This document shows, piece after piece, positions 24,715 through 33,775 of a DNA stretch of 64,000 bases. Below the pieces are notes generated by a model. It was not told the DNA's origin. It saw only the letters and a program-made list of their open reading frames with translations, and did no database searches. Position 1 is the stretch's first letter. Each line of letters opens with the position of its first letter. The DNA comes from Pseudobacteriovorax antillogorgiicola (lineage in GTDB: Bacteria > Bdellovibrionota_B > Oligoflexia > Oligoflexales > Oligoflexaceae): positions 62,001-126,000 of the forward strand of contig NZ_FWZT01000022.1 in the NCBI RefSeq assembly GCF_900177345.1, read 5' to 3'. The translations under genes and the position numbers were made by a program.

Positions 24715-25301
24715 GAATCTGTCTTTCTCAGCAAAAGCTTGTTCTCTAAGAAAAATGCCATTTCTATGCCAAATTAACTCCACCAACCTCGCTGTCTCTT
24801 CGTTTTTTGGCCGGAGACATCTGAGGCCGGACGATATTCGATGTCACGGGCTCATCTCATGTCGGCTGACGAGATAAAGCACTTAAGTATATATACTTAG
24901 CCACGGGTAGATGAGCGACTGGTAAGATTTCGCAGCGTTTGGGTAGGAATTCCACAAACTTTTAGGCGTCATTTTAGGCTGTTACAATACCGCCCTGGCG
25001 TAATTGGAGTGACTGTGGCAAAGGCCGAGTCCAATTTCGCCCAGATGGTGGATCAAGATTAAGAAACATAACCCCAATGGACCAATAAGGCATTCTCGGG
25101 ACCAACCGCCGATTGTCTCATCTTTCATACGAGCCTGTATGAGCAACGCAACTCCCCACAGGTCATAGATACGTATTTTTAACCTACTCAGCCTCCCCCG
25201 AGGCCAAAAGCATACCTTTTTGGCGCCAAAAAGTATGGAACCGATTCTGCAATAGGATCTAGTGAAAATTGGAAATTGCAAACCTTCAGGGAGGAAAGGA
25301 C
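24715..25301. other. 587-bp non-coding region with palindromes
   Basis: No gene is convincing here. It holds a perfect 16-bp palindrome TAAGTATATATACTTA at 24884-24899 and a 27-bp near-perfect palindrome at 25211-25237 close to the next gene. The length exceeds what two divergent promoters need. Confidence 0.4.
25211..25237. promoter_or_regulatory. 27-bp near-perfect palindrome, candidate operator
   Basis: The core TTTTTGGCGCCAAAAA is flanked by CATAC(C) on the left and GTATG on the right, palindromic throughout apart from one unpaired base. It ends 64 bp before the ATG at 25302. Its dyad fits a dimeric regulator, although a hairpin is also possible. Confidence 0.45.
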
Positions 25302-25706
25302 ATGAGCACTTTCAGTACACCCCACCGTTCTAGCTTTCGCAGGGCCTCCATGGAACATGGCTTTCCAAGTGGAGCACCTTGGATGATCAAAAACCCAAGG
25401 ACCGAAAGTGTTCGGGAGAGGCGATGTACTGCCATTGATAAAAGTGTTGCTAGAGCTTCGATTGCAAAATTTGGTGCTCCAGTCGCGGTGGCAATCACCT
25501 CTTTCGCTACAGCTGTATATATGACCTTAGCTTACATTGCACCGGATCAAAGAGACAAGGAAAGGTTGAGAGCTTTGAATCAAGAATACAATACCGTTCA
25601 AATGCAAGCTATTGATTGGACCAGCGCACGGCTTACGAACCATGCAGTTTTAGACTTTGGTACTAAAACTGCAGAGAAGGGCCTACCCACTGAAAAGGTC
25701 CTATAG
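25302..25706 (+). CDS. small single-span membrane protein of unknown function
   Basis: A 134-residue protein. The ATG at 25302 follows GAGGAAAGG. A basic, Ser-rich N-terminal half (about 1-60) leads to one hydrophobic segment, APVAVAITSFATAVYMTLAY, then a charged helix (QRDKERLRALNQEYNTVQ). No family recognised. It is 21 nt upstream of the AI-2E-type permease gene, so it is very likely co-transcribed with it. A palindrome upstream may regulate both. Confidence 0.6.
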   Translation: MSTFSTPHRSSFRRASMEHGFPSGAPWMIKNPRTESVRERRCTAIDKSVARASIAKFGAPVAVAITSFATAVYMTLAYIAPDQRDKERLRALNQEYNTVQMQAIDWTSARLTNHAVLDFGTKTAEKGLPTEKVL

Positions 25707-25727
25707 TCGAGATTGGAAGTAAATCTT

Positions 25728-26834
25728 ATGATCACAACAAAAAGAACCGCAAAGCATTCGGTATATCAAGGTAAGAGTAAGGAGCACTCAGTTCAGAAAC
25801 CCAACTTCTATTGGCAGATCAATGTTCTTTGTGTACTTGCGTGCGTGTATACGATTTACTTCGCCCAAGCCCTCCTGCTACCGATATTTATGAGCCTTAT
25901 TCTATACTTTTTGCTGGCACCCTTTGTTAGGATCTGTCACCGTTGGTACATACCTAAGTTAGCCAGTGCAACGTTTATCATGGCATCGTTTCTATCGATT
26001 ATAGGTTTCGGAATATCATCACTGGTTGGCCCGGCCAATGAATGGCTCAAACGAGCGCCCAACGATATATCGCTCTTGGAAGGCAAATTAACAGCCATTA
26101 AGCAGCCATTCGAACAGATTACCACTGCTGCAAAAAAGGTCGAGGAAGTCACAGCAGTCGGGACCGGAACAGACCAATCGATCGAAGTAACTCAATATCC
26201 AGGTTTGGGAGACATGGTCTTCGATGTTACCAGTGAAGCTTTTATGACCATTGCGTCGACTCTCGTTTTACTCTTCTTTTTTCTAGTCTATGGCGAAGTG
26301 TTTTTAAGAAAGCTGGATCAGATATTTAGCCAAGATCGACGAGGGAAATTCGATGGGAGTATCGTTCGAAGTATCAAAGCAGGGATCTCTATTTATTTGC
26401 TGACCTATACCACAATTAATATATGCCTCGGTGCTATCGCATCATTTGTTTTTTGGATACTTGATATGCCGAACCCTGTCCTGTGGGGTGCCCTCGCCGG
26501 ATGCTTAAACTACATTCCCTATATTGGCCCCATGGTTGGAGTCGTTATTATCAGTATGGTGTCGTTGCTTAGCTTCGAATCCAACGTTCAAGCCATGCTA
26601 CCGCCAACAATATACTTTATCATCAATGCCATCGAGGGCCAGATCATTACTCCGATTCTCCTGGGTCAGCGACTGAGCCTCAATCCGCTTGTTGTCTTGC
26701 TATCGATTATCCTTTGGGGCTGGACCTGGGGAGCCGCTGGAGCCATTCTGTCAGCTCCACTCCTGGCTGTATTCAAGATCATTTGTGAGAATGTCCCTTC
26801 TTTAAGAAACTTCAGAAAGCTGATTGAGATCTAA
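25728..26834 (+). CDS. AI-2E family (TqsA/PerM-type) permease
   Basis: A 368-residue inner-membrane protein starting at an ATG preceded by TTGGAAG. It has about eight hydrophobic segments, a large soluble loop between about residues 95 and 150, and the family signature PVLWGALAGCLNYIPYIGP, followed by GQIITPILLGQRLSLNP. Members are exporters or antiporters (autoinducer-2 in TqsA; Na+/H+ in others), so the substrate is open. It follows the small membrane protein by 21 nt, and a hairpin closes the unit. Confidence 0.88.
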   Translation: MITTKRTAKHSVYQGKSKEHSVQKPNFYWQINVLCVLACVYTIYFAQALLLPIFMSLILYFLLAPFVRICHRWYIPKLASATFIMASFLSIIGFGISSLVGPANEWLKRAPNDISLLEGKLTAIKQPFEQITTAAKKVEEVTAVGTGTDQSIEVTQYPGLGDMVFDVTSEAFMTIASTLVLLFFFLVYGEVFLRKLDQIFSQDRRGKFDGSIVRSIKAGISIYLLTYTTINICLGAIASFVFWILDMPNPVLWGALAGCLNYIPYIGPMVGVVIISMVSLLSFESNVQAMLPPTIYFIINAIEGQIITPILLGQRLSLNPLVVLLSIILWGWTWGAAGAILSAPLLAVFKIICENVPSLRNFRKLIEI

Positions 26835-26842
26835 CGGAGCAC

Positions 26843-26874
26843 AAAGGATTGATGTCATATTGGCATCAATCTTT
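26843..26874 (+). terminator. hairpin after the AI-2E permease
   Basis: An 11-bp stem (AAAG-ATTGATG / CATCAATCTTT with one bulged G) starts 9 nt after the stop. No long T-run follows. Confidence 0.5.
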
Positions 26875-26918
26875 GAAATGGCCCTCCCCCTGAATTTCCC
26901 CTATCCTAGGAAGATTTG

Positions 26919-28487
26919 ATGACTAAGTCTTGGGGAACCAGAATACCAATGCCAATGAGACGTTTTAAGCTTCCAGATCTTATGGACTACGAGCTGAAGA
27001 TAAGTCAGGACCAAGAGTCTTCAATGGAAGAGCTGCAAGAGCGAGACCGACAGATTGCTGCCAGTATTAGCTTTGACGAGAAAACCGACCAGCGATCAAG
27101 ACTCCTTATCCAATGGCTCGATAAGATTCGCTCCCGAGAAAAACAAGATTGGCCTGGCCCTATCTATACTCATCTCTATAAGTACATACTTGTTGTTTCC
27201 GCCATCGTTGCATGTGTGCTCGGTAGCTCAAGTACTCGACTTTTGTTGAGCTATAACGGCACGACTCCGATAAACGTCATTCCAATTTTAGGCTTCTTTG
27301 TGATCTTTCAAACAGCGATGCTTACCATTGGACTAGGCTTCCGTTCTATTACAAGGTTACGCGGAGCAAGTGCACAGTCATCTATTCATCAGGGTGCTTA
27401 CCCCGGTTTAGTAGGAGCAGTAATGCTCTACCTTGAACGGGTTGTGAAACGAAAAATAAGGCGAAGTCCATCTTGGCGGACACTAGATCAAAGCCTGAGC
27501 AGGGTGCATCAACTATACTGCAACATCGAAGCTATGCTATCGCTGCAAGCCTTGCTATTCTTCTCACTGTTGTTCAACATTAGCGCTCTTGTTACGATGA
27601 TCTGCACGGGAGTGTTCTATGACTTAGCGTTCTCCTGGAGCACAAGCCTTCATATGGCATCGGGCGAGTTTCATCAGTTCATTCAAGTCCTCGGATCGCC
27701 GTTTGCTTGGCTGATTCCTGAAGCTGTTCCTAGCGAAAGCACTGTATTAGCGAGCCAGTTTATTCGTCTTGAAGATCGCTATTCCTATCAAGGCAGCATC
27801 CCCAACCTAGACCGGCAAACCTACCATCAAACCTGGTGGCTGTTCTTGTGCGTTTCCGTTTGTTTTTATAGTGTCCTACCCCGCTTCGTCCTCTTAATAG
27901 TACTTCGCTTGAGAATGTCGAGAGAACTTAGCAAGCTTAGCTTTGACGACTATGCCAGTGAAACTCTTTTCAAACGTTTGAAAGGCTTCCACCAAGGTTG
28001 GAGCAACGATGACCAACGGCCCATATCGCTACAAGACAAGAACACGGAAACCTTCTCCCCCCAAACCACAATGGTCTTCAATGAGAAAGACTATTATCTT
28101 GTGTTTTGGCGGGACGTACCCAGTGATGAAGTCGATCTAAAATCGAGTCTCGCTCAACCGTCGCTAAATATCGTGAAAAGCTATCACGCCAATGGAACCG
28201 CGACAGATCTAGATATAATTTCCCATGATCTCAAATCTCTAGTTACAAGTCATAGAACCGCATTGCTAATTCTGTGTGACTCGTGGGAGCTGCCAGGTGA
28301 AGCCATTCAAAAGCTGATCAATAGGCTTAGAGATGAAGGCCTAGAGTCTTTGCCCATTCTTTTCTACCCTATACAATGGAGCAAAGAAGATCCTTCAGGC
28401 GAAGAGCCTGAAGAGAGAAGACTATGGAAAACAAGTATTGCTGATTTGAAAGACCCCTACGTTGGTCTATTCAGTCTTGGAGAATAA
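26919..28487 (+). CDS. DUF2868 family membrane protein, partner of the DUF3482 GTPase
   Basis: A 522-residue protein. AGGAAG lies about 7 nt before the ATG at 26919. The N-terminal LPDLMDYELKISQDQESS and RDRQIAASI with LLIQWLDKIR matches DUF2868. There are four to five membrane segments (about 85-110, 120-145, 205-230, 305-335) and a C-terminal soluble part after about 380 with SHRTALLILCDSWE, which resembles an alpha/beta regulatory domain. In proteobacteria DUF2868 genes are commonly paired with DUF3482 GTPases, as here with a 2-nt gap. Function is unknown; membrane remodelling or stress sensing has been suggested only by analogy. Confidence 0.82.
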   Translation: MTKSWGTRIPMPMRRFKLPDLMDYELKISQDQESSMEELQERDRQIAASISFDEKTDQRSRLLIQWLDKIRSREKQDWPGPIYTHLYKYILVVSAIVACVLGSSSTRLLLSYNGTTPINVIPILGFFVIFQTAMLTIGLGFRSITRLRGASAQSSIHQGAYPGLVGAVMLYLERVVKRKIRRSPSWRTLDQSLSRVHQLYCNIEAMLSLQALLFFSLLFNISALVTMICTGVFYDLAFSWSTSLHMASGEFHQFIQVLGSPFAWLIPEAVPSESTVLASQFIRLEDRYSYQGSIPNLDRQTYHQTWWLFLCVSVCFYSVLPRFVLLIVLRLRMSRELSKLSFDDYASETLFKRLKGFHQGWSNDDQRPISLQDKNTETFSPQTTMVFNEKDYYLVFWRDVPSDEVDLKSSLAQPSLNIVKSYHANGTATDLDIISHDLKSLVTSHRTALLILCDSWELPGEAIQKLINRLRDEGLESLPILFYPIQWSKEDPSGEEPEERRLWKTSIADLKDPYVGLFSLGE

Positions 28488-28489
28488 GT

Positions 28490-29890
28490 ATGATTCCAAG
28501 TTTTGCCGTCGTTGGCCGTTCGAATAAGGGGAAGTCTAGTATCGTAGCAACCCTAACTGAAAACGATATGATCGAGATCGCTGCAACACCTAGAACAACT
28601 CAAACGTGTCAAGAATTCATCATGCGAGCTAGCGGTCAAGACCTTTTTCAAATCATTGACACCCCTGGATTCGAGGAAGCTCCAGCGGTACTCGAGTGGC
28701 TCCAGAAGAAACCGGTTGATGCTCATCAGAGGAGGCAACGAGTTGAAGAGTTTTTGAAAGAGTTTGAGGGCACAAACCAATTCAAGTACGAACGTGAACT
28801 TCTAAGCCCAATTATTGCAGGCGCAGCAATTCTGTACGTTGCCGACGCAAGTCGGCCATACCGGTCCAACTATGAAAGCGAGTTTGAAATTCTCCGTTGG
28901 ACCGGCCAGCACTCTATGGCACTGATTAATCTGATTGGCAAGCAAGAGTATATCGACGATTGGGAGGCTGCTCTAAATCAGTACTTCAGAAAGGTCAGGG
29001 TTTTTGATGCTCATAAATCCTATTTAGAAGATAGAGTCCAGCTGCTAGAGGAGCTAAAAGTCATTCACGACCAGCTTAGGCCCCAGATTAGCAAGGCAAT
29101 CGAGATCATGAAGAGCGAACACCAGAGTAGACTCTACTCATCGGCTCACGTGATTGCCAATTTTATTCTGAAAGCAATCAATCTAGAACACAAAGAAGAT
29201 ATTGTAGATACAGACTTTGGCCCTCCCAATAAGCAGGAACTTCAAAATGCCTATCTCGATACCGTACGGAACATGGAACAATCGTGTCGGGACAAACTAC
29301 TTCTATTATTTCAATATCAATGGCTAGAAACAGATGAAACCCAGCTTGAGGGGCGCTTTGAAGAGGATGATCTTTTTAGTCGACAAACGTGGGAGATCTT
29401 AGGTTTAAGTCGAACAAAACTAGTAACTCTAGGAACTGCTGTCGGTGCCTTGGCTGGGGGTGGCATCGATGTTATGGCTGGGGGAGCATCTTTACTAGTG
29501 GGAAGCGGATTAGGCGCATTTTTGGGAGGCGGTAGCTCCCTTTATCTCGCCTATTCAGATCCTACAATACTAGGCTTCAAAACGAAAAAGTCTCACTACG
29601 TTATCGGGCCCAATAAGAACCCGAACTTTCCCTGGGTGCTTCTCGATCGAGCCCTGCTCTTTGTCCAGTCCTTGCAACAACGCACCCACGCGGTGCAGGC
29701 AACTCTATCAGTGAACCATAAACCCGCTGGACTCGGTTTGAGCAGCCAACAAAACAGCAAAAGCCTAAAACGCTTAGCATGGATCTTTCGCAAATCGAAG
29801 TGGGGCCTCTCTAGAGACAGTCTCTGCGACGAACTAGCGGCTGAAATATTAACGATGATGAACTCCATAGGAAAACGAGAAAGTTCATGA
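28490..29890 (+). CDS. DUF3482 family membrane-associated GTPase
   Basis: A 466-residue P-loop GTPase of the Era/TrmE-like branch. G1 is GRSNKGKSS (residues 9-17), the switch Thr lies in TPRTTQTC, and G3 is DTPGF. The G4 motif is not canonical: the likely place, LINLIGKQEY, lacks NKxD. Behind a long helical region come two Gly-rich hydrophobic hairpins (TAVGALAGGGIDVMAGG and LLVGSGLGAFLGGGSS, about residues 310-350) suited to insert into membrane. GGAG lies 7 nt before the ATG and the upstream DUF2868 stop is 2 nt away, so the pair forms one translational unit. Confidence 0.85.
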   Translation: MIPSFAVVGRSNKGKSSIVATLTENDMIEIAATPRTTQTCQEFIMRASGQDLFQIIDTPGFEEAPAVLEWLQKKPVDAHQRRQRVEEFLKEFEGTNQFKYERELLSPIIAGAAILYVADASRPYRSNYESEFEILRWTGQHSMALINLIGKQEYIDDWEAALNQYFRKVRVFDAHKSYLEDRVQLLEELKVIHDQLRPQISKAIEIMKSEHQSRLYSSAHVIANFILKAINLEHKEDIVDTDFGPPNKQELQNAYLDTVRNMEQSCRDKLLLLFQYQWLETDETQLEGRFEEDDLFSRQTWEILGLSRTKLVTLGTAVGALAGGGIDVMAGGASLLVGSGLGAFLGGGSSLYLAYSDPTILGFKTKKSHYVIGPNKNPNFPWVLLDRALLFVQSLQQRTHAVQATLSVNHKPAGLGLSSQQNSKSLKRLAWIFRKSKWGLSRDSLCDELAAEILTMMNSIGKRESS

Positions 29891-30248
29891 ATTTGTCTAC
29901 GAGATTGCAGAAGAGATACTGTGGTCTCAGTGCGCTAAGCTGAACACGGTTCCAAACTTTAAGTCCCGCCAAGACATGCCAAGAACATCAATAAAATCTT
30001 TGGAGCAGCAATCCCCGGAGACATCATTGTAGGCTTGACCCAACAATCATAGCACTAAATTGATACAGTTTATGGGATACATCCCTTCTGGAATACACTT
30101 CGACATTGGACTCACTTGTTACCGAAACTCTTATTACGACTGCATTTAGCTTAGTTTCCTCAATCTTGTCTGACTTGGCTCGATAATTGTATTGCTGTTC
30201 TTTGTTTGTGTCTCGCTAGGACTTTTATATTTTAGGAGTAAAAAAATA
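29891..30248. other. intergenic region upstream of a beta-barrel gene
   Basis: No gene seen. At 30176-30191 a sequence TGGCTCG-N4-TTGTA resembles a sigma-54 promoter but has GT instead of GC at -12, so it is not called. The barrel promoter must lie here. Confidence 0.3.
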
Positions 30249-30899
30249 ATGATGAAATTAGTTACCGCACCTCGAATTGCTGCTCTAATAATTGCTACCT
30301 CTCCTGCTCTAGCTTTCGGTCAAAATCTTGAGGAGGCTCCTAACCCACCTCGTATCGATGGTGGAAAAACAGTCAAGCTAAAGCGGCAAGCAGGTATTGG
30401 GAGTCGGTATGCCTATGCCGAAGCGGGAGTGCTAGAGATCGGAGGAGCGATCAACTTTTCCACTACGGATTCAAGAACCGATGCTGGATTTACGCCATCC
30501 ATTGGCTACTTCTTTTCAGATAATTTCCAAGTTTCAGCTCTAACAAATTTCACATATACAAGCCTGGATGATGTCGACGATGAAAATTCGAACATCGACG
30601 AAGATACCAGCTCGGGCAGCCTTGTGATCGAGCCTTCCTTGCACATGCCGCTTTCTCGACAGCAATTTGTTTTCGCAGGTATCGGTGCTGGGGCCTATTT
30701 TGCTGAAGGCGAAGATACTGGCTTTGCGGTTGCGCCACGTATTGGCTTTAAAAACCTAGTAGGACGTTCCGGGATGTTGAGTATTGCCCTCCAAGGTGTG
30801 TATGCAGCTCAATCCGAGGATGATGATAATAGCAATGGCACTGTTGTCACGGTTGAAGACGGCGCCAACCTCTCCTTCGGTTATTCCGTTTTACTCTAA
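30249..30899 (+). CDS. outer-membrane beta-barrel protein
   Basis: A 216-residue protein; AGGAG is 10 nt before the first of two adjacent ATGs (30249, 30252). The signal peptide ends ALAFGQ. The mature part has strands with alternating hydrophobics (LEIGGAINFSTTD, GFTPSIGYFFSDNFQVSAL, FVFAGIGAGAYF, MLSIALQGVYAA), acidic Asp-rich loops (DDVDDENSNIDED, SEDDDNSNG), and an ending GYSVLL. It is an eight-stranded barrel of the OmpW/OmpA-like type. The acidic loops could bind cations (inference). A hairpin follows. Confidence 0.75.
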   Translation: MMKLVTAPRIAALIIATSPALAFGQNLEEAPNPPRIDGGKTVKLKRQAGIGSRYAYAEAGVLEIGGAINFSTTDSRTDAGFTPSIGYFFSDNFQVSALTNFTYTSLDDVDDENSNIDEDTSSGSLVIEPSLHMPLSRQQFVFAGIGAGAYFAEGEDTGFAVAPRIGFKNLVGRSGMLSIALQGVYAAQSEDDDNSNGTVVTVEDGANLSFGYSVLL

Positions 30900-30950
30900 A
30901 AAGCGAAACAAGCTGTATTAGCATAGAACATAGATCTACATAGTTTAGCT

Positions 30951-30983
30951 AGTCTTGTCGGTATCTCATGCACCGGCAAGACT
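30951..30983 (+). terminator. hairpin after the barrel gene
   Basis: A stem of about 12 bp, AGTCTTGTCGGT / ACCGGCAAGACT (one G-U pair), starts about 50 nt after the stop; the loop is 8-9 nt. No T-run follows. Confidence 0.5.
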
Positions 30984-31101
30984 ACCGATCAATTCTAGTA
31001 AAAATTTATCAAGTTTTAGTGGCACGAAAGATGCTTGGGTACAGGCCAGAGCAGGTTTTTTCTTAAGCTCAATGCAGCATGATTCAATTGGAGTCCCTCT
31101 T

Positions 31102-31515
31102 ATGATGTTTGCTTACTTTAAGAACGTACTATCAGATCTAGCAAAAAAATCACTTGCCTCCGACCTTGATCGCAGCCAAGCGTTTCGTCCAAAATCTAAA
31201 ATTTCCATTCGAACCCAAGTCCAACCCCACTATAGTCCGGGCCAGAGATCCATCGTCGTAGAGTTTTCTTTGCTTAACAGCTCTGGAGTTCACCCTAATT
31301 CTTTCAGCCGATCGCCGGTTGCTATTGAGATCCACGATGGTTCAGTGAAGAGAATTCACGAAGCAACATGGATAGATCACAAGATCGCCTTAGAGCGTGC
31401 GTGCTCAGATTCATGCAATAGTTCCCATGGAGACCGAAGGCGTTCGATGCCGCCTAGTAAAAGTGCAAAATCTTCTCAAACTGCATTGAGACTTGTATCT
31501 ACAGCTCAGAGCTAA
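31102..31515 (+). CDS. hypothetical basic protein
   Basis: A 137-residue frame with GGAG 8 nt before an ATGATG. It has MFAYFKNVLSDLAKKS at the N terminus, a beta-like central part (SKISIRTQVQPHY, RSIVVEFSLLNSSG) and a basic, Ser-rich C terminus. No family recognised and no signal peptide. The frame stays open further upstream, but without a plausible start. A hairpin shortly after the stop supports real transcription. The central part loosely resembles PilZ domains (short beta strands) but the RxxxR and D/NxSxxG motifs are not clearly present. Confidence 0.45.
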   Translation: MMFAYFKNVLSDLAKKSLASDLDRSQAFRPKSKISIRTQVQPHYSPGQRSIVVEFSLLNSSGVHPNSFSRSPVAIEIHDGSVKRIHEATWIDHKIALERACSDSCNSSHGDRRRSMPPSKSAKSSQTALRLVSTAQS

Positions 31516-31534
31516 GGCACAGGCAGCTGGTCAT

Positions 31535-31557
31535 GCAGCAGTTCTAGCCACTGCTGC
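31535..31557 (+). terminator. hairpin after the hypothetical gene
   Basis: A perfect 8-bp stem GCAGCAGT / ACTGCTGC with a 7-nt loop, 20 nt past the stop. No T-run. Confidence 0.4.
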
Positions 31558-31910
31558 TAAATCAAAAGTGTAGGATTTGAAATACACAAGCAAGTATGAT
31601 TAATGAGACACAGCTGTAAACAACAGCACCGACGTAACATGCTTTCGTAATAAAACTACAAAAACAAACCAAATTTACTGTTAAGCCTACCGGTTTCTCC
31701 CCATCAATTAACTTTTTAGTGACGCAAGTGTAGGTATCAGTCCCAGAAGACCTGTATTTATTGATAAATTCATCCGTAGCTTATTTACAAAATCCCACCG
31801 TTTAGAATTTTGCGATTGTTTCATCCCAAGCCGCCCTGGTAAAAAAACCTAGCTTGATCGATCAAAAATTTATGTCTTGTTTATTTAGCAATCATATATG
31901 GAGTTCCTAC
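31558..31910. other. intergenic region upstream of the GH6 gene
   Basis: About 350 AT-rich bases with no coding frame. Should hold the GH6 promoter; no recognisable operator found. Confidence 0.3.
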
Positions 31911-33302
31911 ATGATGAAACTATCGATGCAGGCTATGGCTGGCATTACCCTTTGGATCGCGCAGCTTTCCCCAGATGCCATCGCTAAGGAAAGAATTCCT
32001 TTTCAAGGTGCCAACGCCTATTTGAATCCAGGTTATTCCGAGCAAATTGATAAATCTCTAGCCATCGAAACCGATGCCAGTCTTTACGCCAAGATGGAAT
32101 CGCTTAAACAGGTCCCTACAACGATCTGGCTCGAAAGCTTAGAGTCCATCGTTGGCAATAAAACACGAATGAGTTTGGAAGATCACCTTGTTGAGGCAGC
32201 TCGGCAGCAGGAAGCATTGGCGACCGACGGCAAAATAAAACCTATGACCGTGCAGGTTGCCATCTACAACCTTCCTGATCGCGACTGCTCCGCCTTAGCA
32301 TCGAATGGCAAACTTAAAGCTGATGAAGGTGGGCTTGAGATCTATAAGAGAGAATTTATCGATGTGATTGCCGATCACTTCGCAGACCCTCGTTTCGCAA
32401 ACCTACGAATTGTAGCCATCATTGAACCTGATTCCCTGCCCAACATGGTCACCAACTTAAGCATGGCTCCGTGCCAGAAAGTGAACCAAGACAAAACTTA
32501 TGAGAGCGGCATTCAGTACGCACTTCAAACTCTTTCACAACTACCAAACATGTATCTATACCTCGACATCGCCCATTCTGGGTGGCTTGGTTGGGATACC
32601 AACCTTGGGCCAGCTGTCACCTACTATAGCCAATTTTTAAGTGAAGTTGCCGGTGATCGCTTTCCATTGATCGACGGCTTTATCAGCAACGTTTCAGGTT
32701 ACACTCCGGTTGAGGAGGAGTTTTTGCCCGACTCGCGGTTTGCCATAAACTATCAGCAAATCCGATCAGCTGATTTCTACGAATGGAATCTGATCTTCGA
32801 TGAGCGTGACTTTGCCAGTGAATTAAAGAAAGAGTTTGTGAAAGCTGGATTCCCGGAGAGTACCCAATTCTTGATCGATACCTCCCGCAACGGCTGGGGC
32901 GGACCTAATCGACCATTGAAGAACGAGGGGCCTTACGCTACACCCAACGAGCATGTTGATGCACTCAGAATCGATAAGAGACCGCACCGAGGCAGTTGGT
33001 GCAATGCTGATGGTGCTGGTATCGGAGCTAGGCCGCAAGTTTTGCCTTACGGTGAAGATGATGCCGTGACAGCCTTTATCTGGGGCAAACCACCAGGAGA
33101 GTCCGATGGCACCAGCGATTCTTCCCAAACAGGCCCAGATTACGAAGGCAAGCAGTTCGATCCTATGTGTAGTCCCACCTATGTAACGGGCGCTGGCAAC
33201 CCCACGGGTGCGATGGACGATGCACCTTCTGCAGGAACCTGGTTTCCTAGGCAGTTTAAGATGCTCATTGAAAATGCCTACCCACCAATTGAAGTGAAAT
33301 AA
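31911..33302 (+). CDS. secreted GH6 family cellulase (cellobiohydrolase/endoglucanase)
   Basis: Inverting beta-1,4-glucanase acting on cellulose outside the cell. GGAG is 7 nt before the ATG at 31911, giving a signal peptide ending near DAIAKE. GH6 signatures in order are VAIYNLPDRDCSALAS (Asp near 125), IIEPDSLPN (catalytic acid Asp near 174), YLDIAHSGWLGW, FLIDTSRNGWGG, GSWCN and the C-terminal WGKPPGESDG. At about 463 residues it is a catalytic domain without a visible cellulose-binding module or linker. With the GH16 gene it points to plant or algal glucan use. A hairpin follows. Confidence 0.95.
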   Translation: MMKLSMQAMAGITLWIAQLSPDAIAKERIPFQGANAYLNPGYSEQIDKSLAIETDASLYAKMESLKQVPTTIWLESLESIVGNKTRMSLEDHLVEAARQQEALATDGKIKPMTVQVAIYNLPDRDCSALASNGKLKADEGGLEIYKREFIDVIADHFADPRFANLRIVAIIEPDSLPNMVTNLSMAPCQKVNQDKTYESGIQYALQTLSQLPNMYLYLDIAHSGWLGWDTNLGPAVTYYSQFLSEVAGDRFPLIDGFISNVSGYTPVEEEFLPDSRFAINYQQIRSADFYEWNLIFDERDFASELKKEFVKAGFPESTQFLIDTSRNGWGGPNRPLKNEGPYATPNEHVDALRIDKRPHRGSWCNADGAGIGARPQVLPYGEDDAVTAFIWGKPPGESDGTSDSSQTGPDYEGKQFDPMCSPTYVTGAGNPTGAMDDAPSAGTWFPRQFKMLIENAYPPIEVK

Positions 33303-33313
33303 AAAGTAATAGT

Positions 33314-33329
33314 GGCCCCACGAGGGGCC
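33314..33329. terminator. bidirectional hairpin between GH6 and vapC
   Basis: A perfect 6-bp GC-only stem, GGCCCC / GGGGCC, with loop ACGA between two convergent stops. Confidence 0.55.
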
Positions 33330-33343
33330 GTAGGATTTCAAAT

Positions 33344-33766
33344 CTATGCAATATTGATTTCGAAGGGGTTCACCAAAGAGACCCCGTAATGAAGAAATTC
33401 TTCTGTATTGCTGGTTGCGACCACGGAGCGATTGACCTTAGCGATAGCCGCAATCTGAAGATCCACCTTTCGAGGTTTGAGCCCCTTCGTTCGTAGCTTG
33501 CCATACATCTCTCCAAACAGGCTGGCACTTGCCCCATCATATGGGATGATAGCAATATCAGGGTTGAAGAGTAGCAACTGCTTAAACCAGACCAGATGGG
33601 CATCTTTTTCCTTCCCATCACTCATTTCGTGGATGGCAAAACTAATCTCTTCGATGGTGATCGCTGTAACTCCAAAGCCAATTTCCGTCGAAAGCCACCG
33701 CATCACCCCTTGGTTGGGCTCTGGCTTGATGGCCTCAAGGATAATATTGCTATCGAGTATGTACAC
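33344..33766 (-). CDS. vapC: PIN-domain VapC-type toxin
   Basis: A 140-residue RNase toxin of a type II toxin-antitoxin pair. The start is GTG (33766) with AGGAG 5-6 nt upstream. The PIN acidic residues are visible: Asp5 in MYILDSNII, Glu in TIEEISFAI, and Asp in KVDLQIAAIA. The final motif VATSNTEEF replaces the usual ATRNxxDF, so the last acidic residue may be Glu. It lies 9 nt downstream of the antitoxin stop. VapC toxins usually cleave initiator tRNA or rRNA. Confidence 0.88.
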   Translation of the reverse strand: MYILDSNIILEAIKPEPNQGVMRWLSTEIGFGVTAITIEEISFAIHEMSDGKEKDAHLVWFKQLLLFNPDIAIIPYDGASASLFGEMYGKLRTKGLKPRKVDLQIAAIAKVNRSVVATSNTEEFLHYGVSLVNPFEINIA

Positions 33767-33775
33767 GGGATCTCC

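Noticed and set aside
24982-25281. Minus-strand open frame of about 100 codons in the 24.7-25.3 kb gap
   Set aside because: Composition is unlike a protein (mixed Cys/Ile/His with no domain), it lacks a good ribosome site, and the palindrome lies inside it.
30176-30191. Sigma-54-like motif TGGCTCG-N4-TTGTA upstream of a barrel gene
   Set aside because: The -12 GC is GT here. That C is nearly invariant in known sites, so the match is not convincing.
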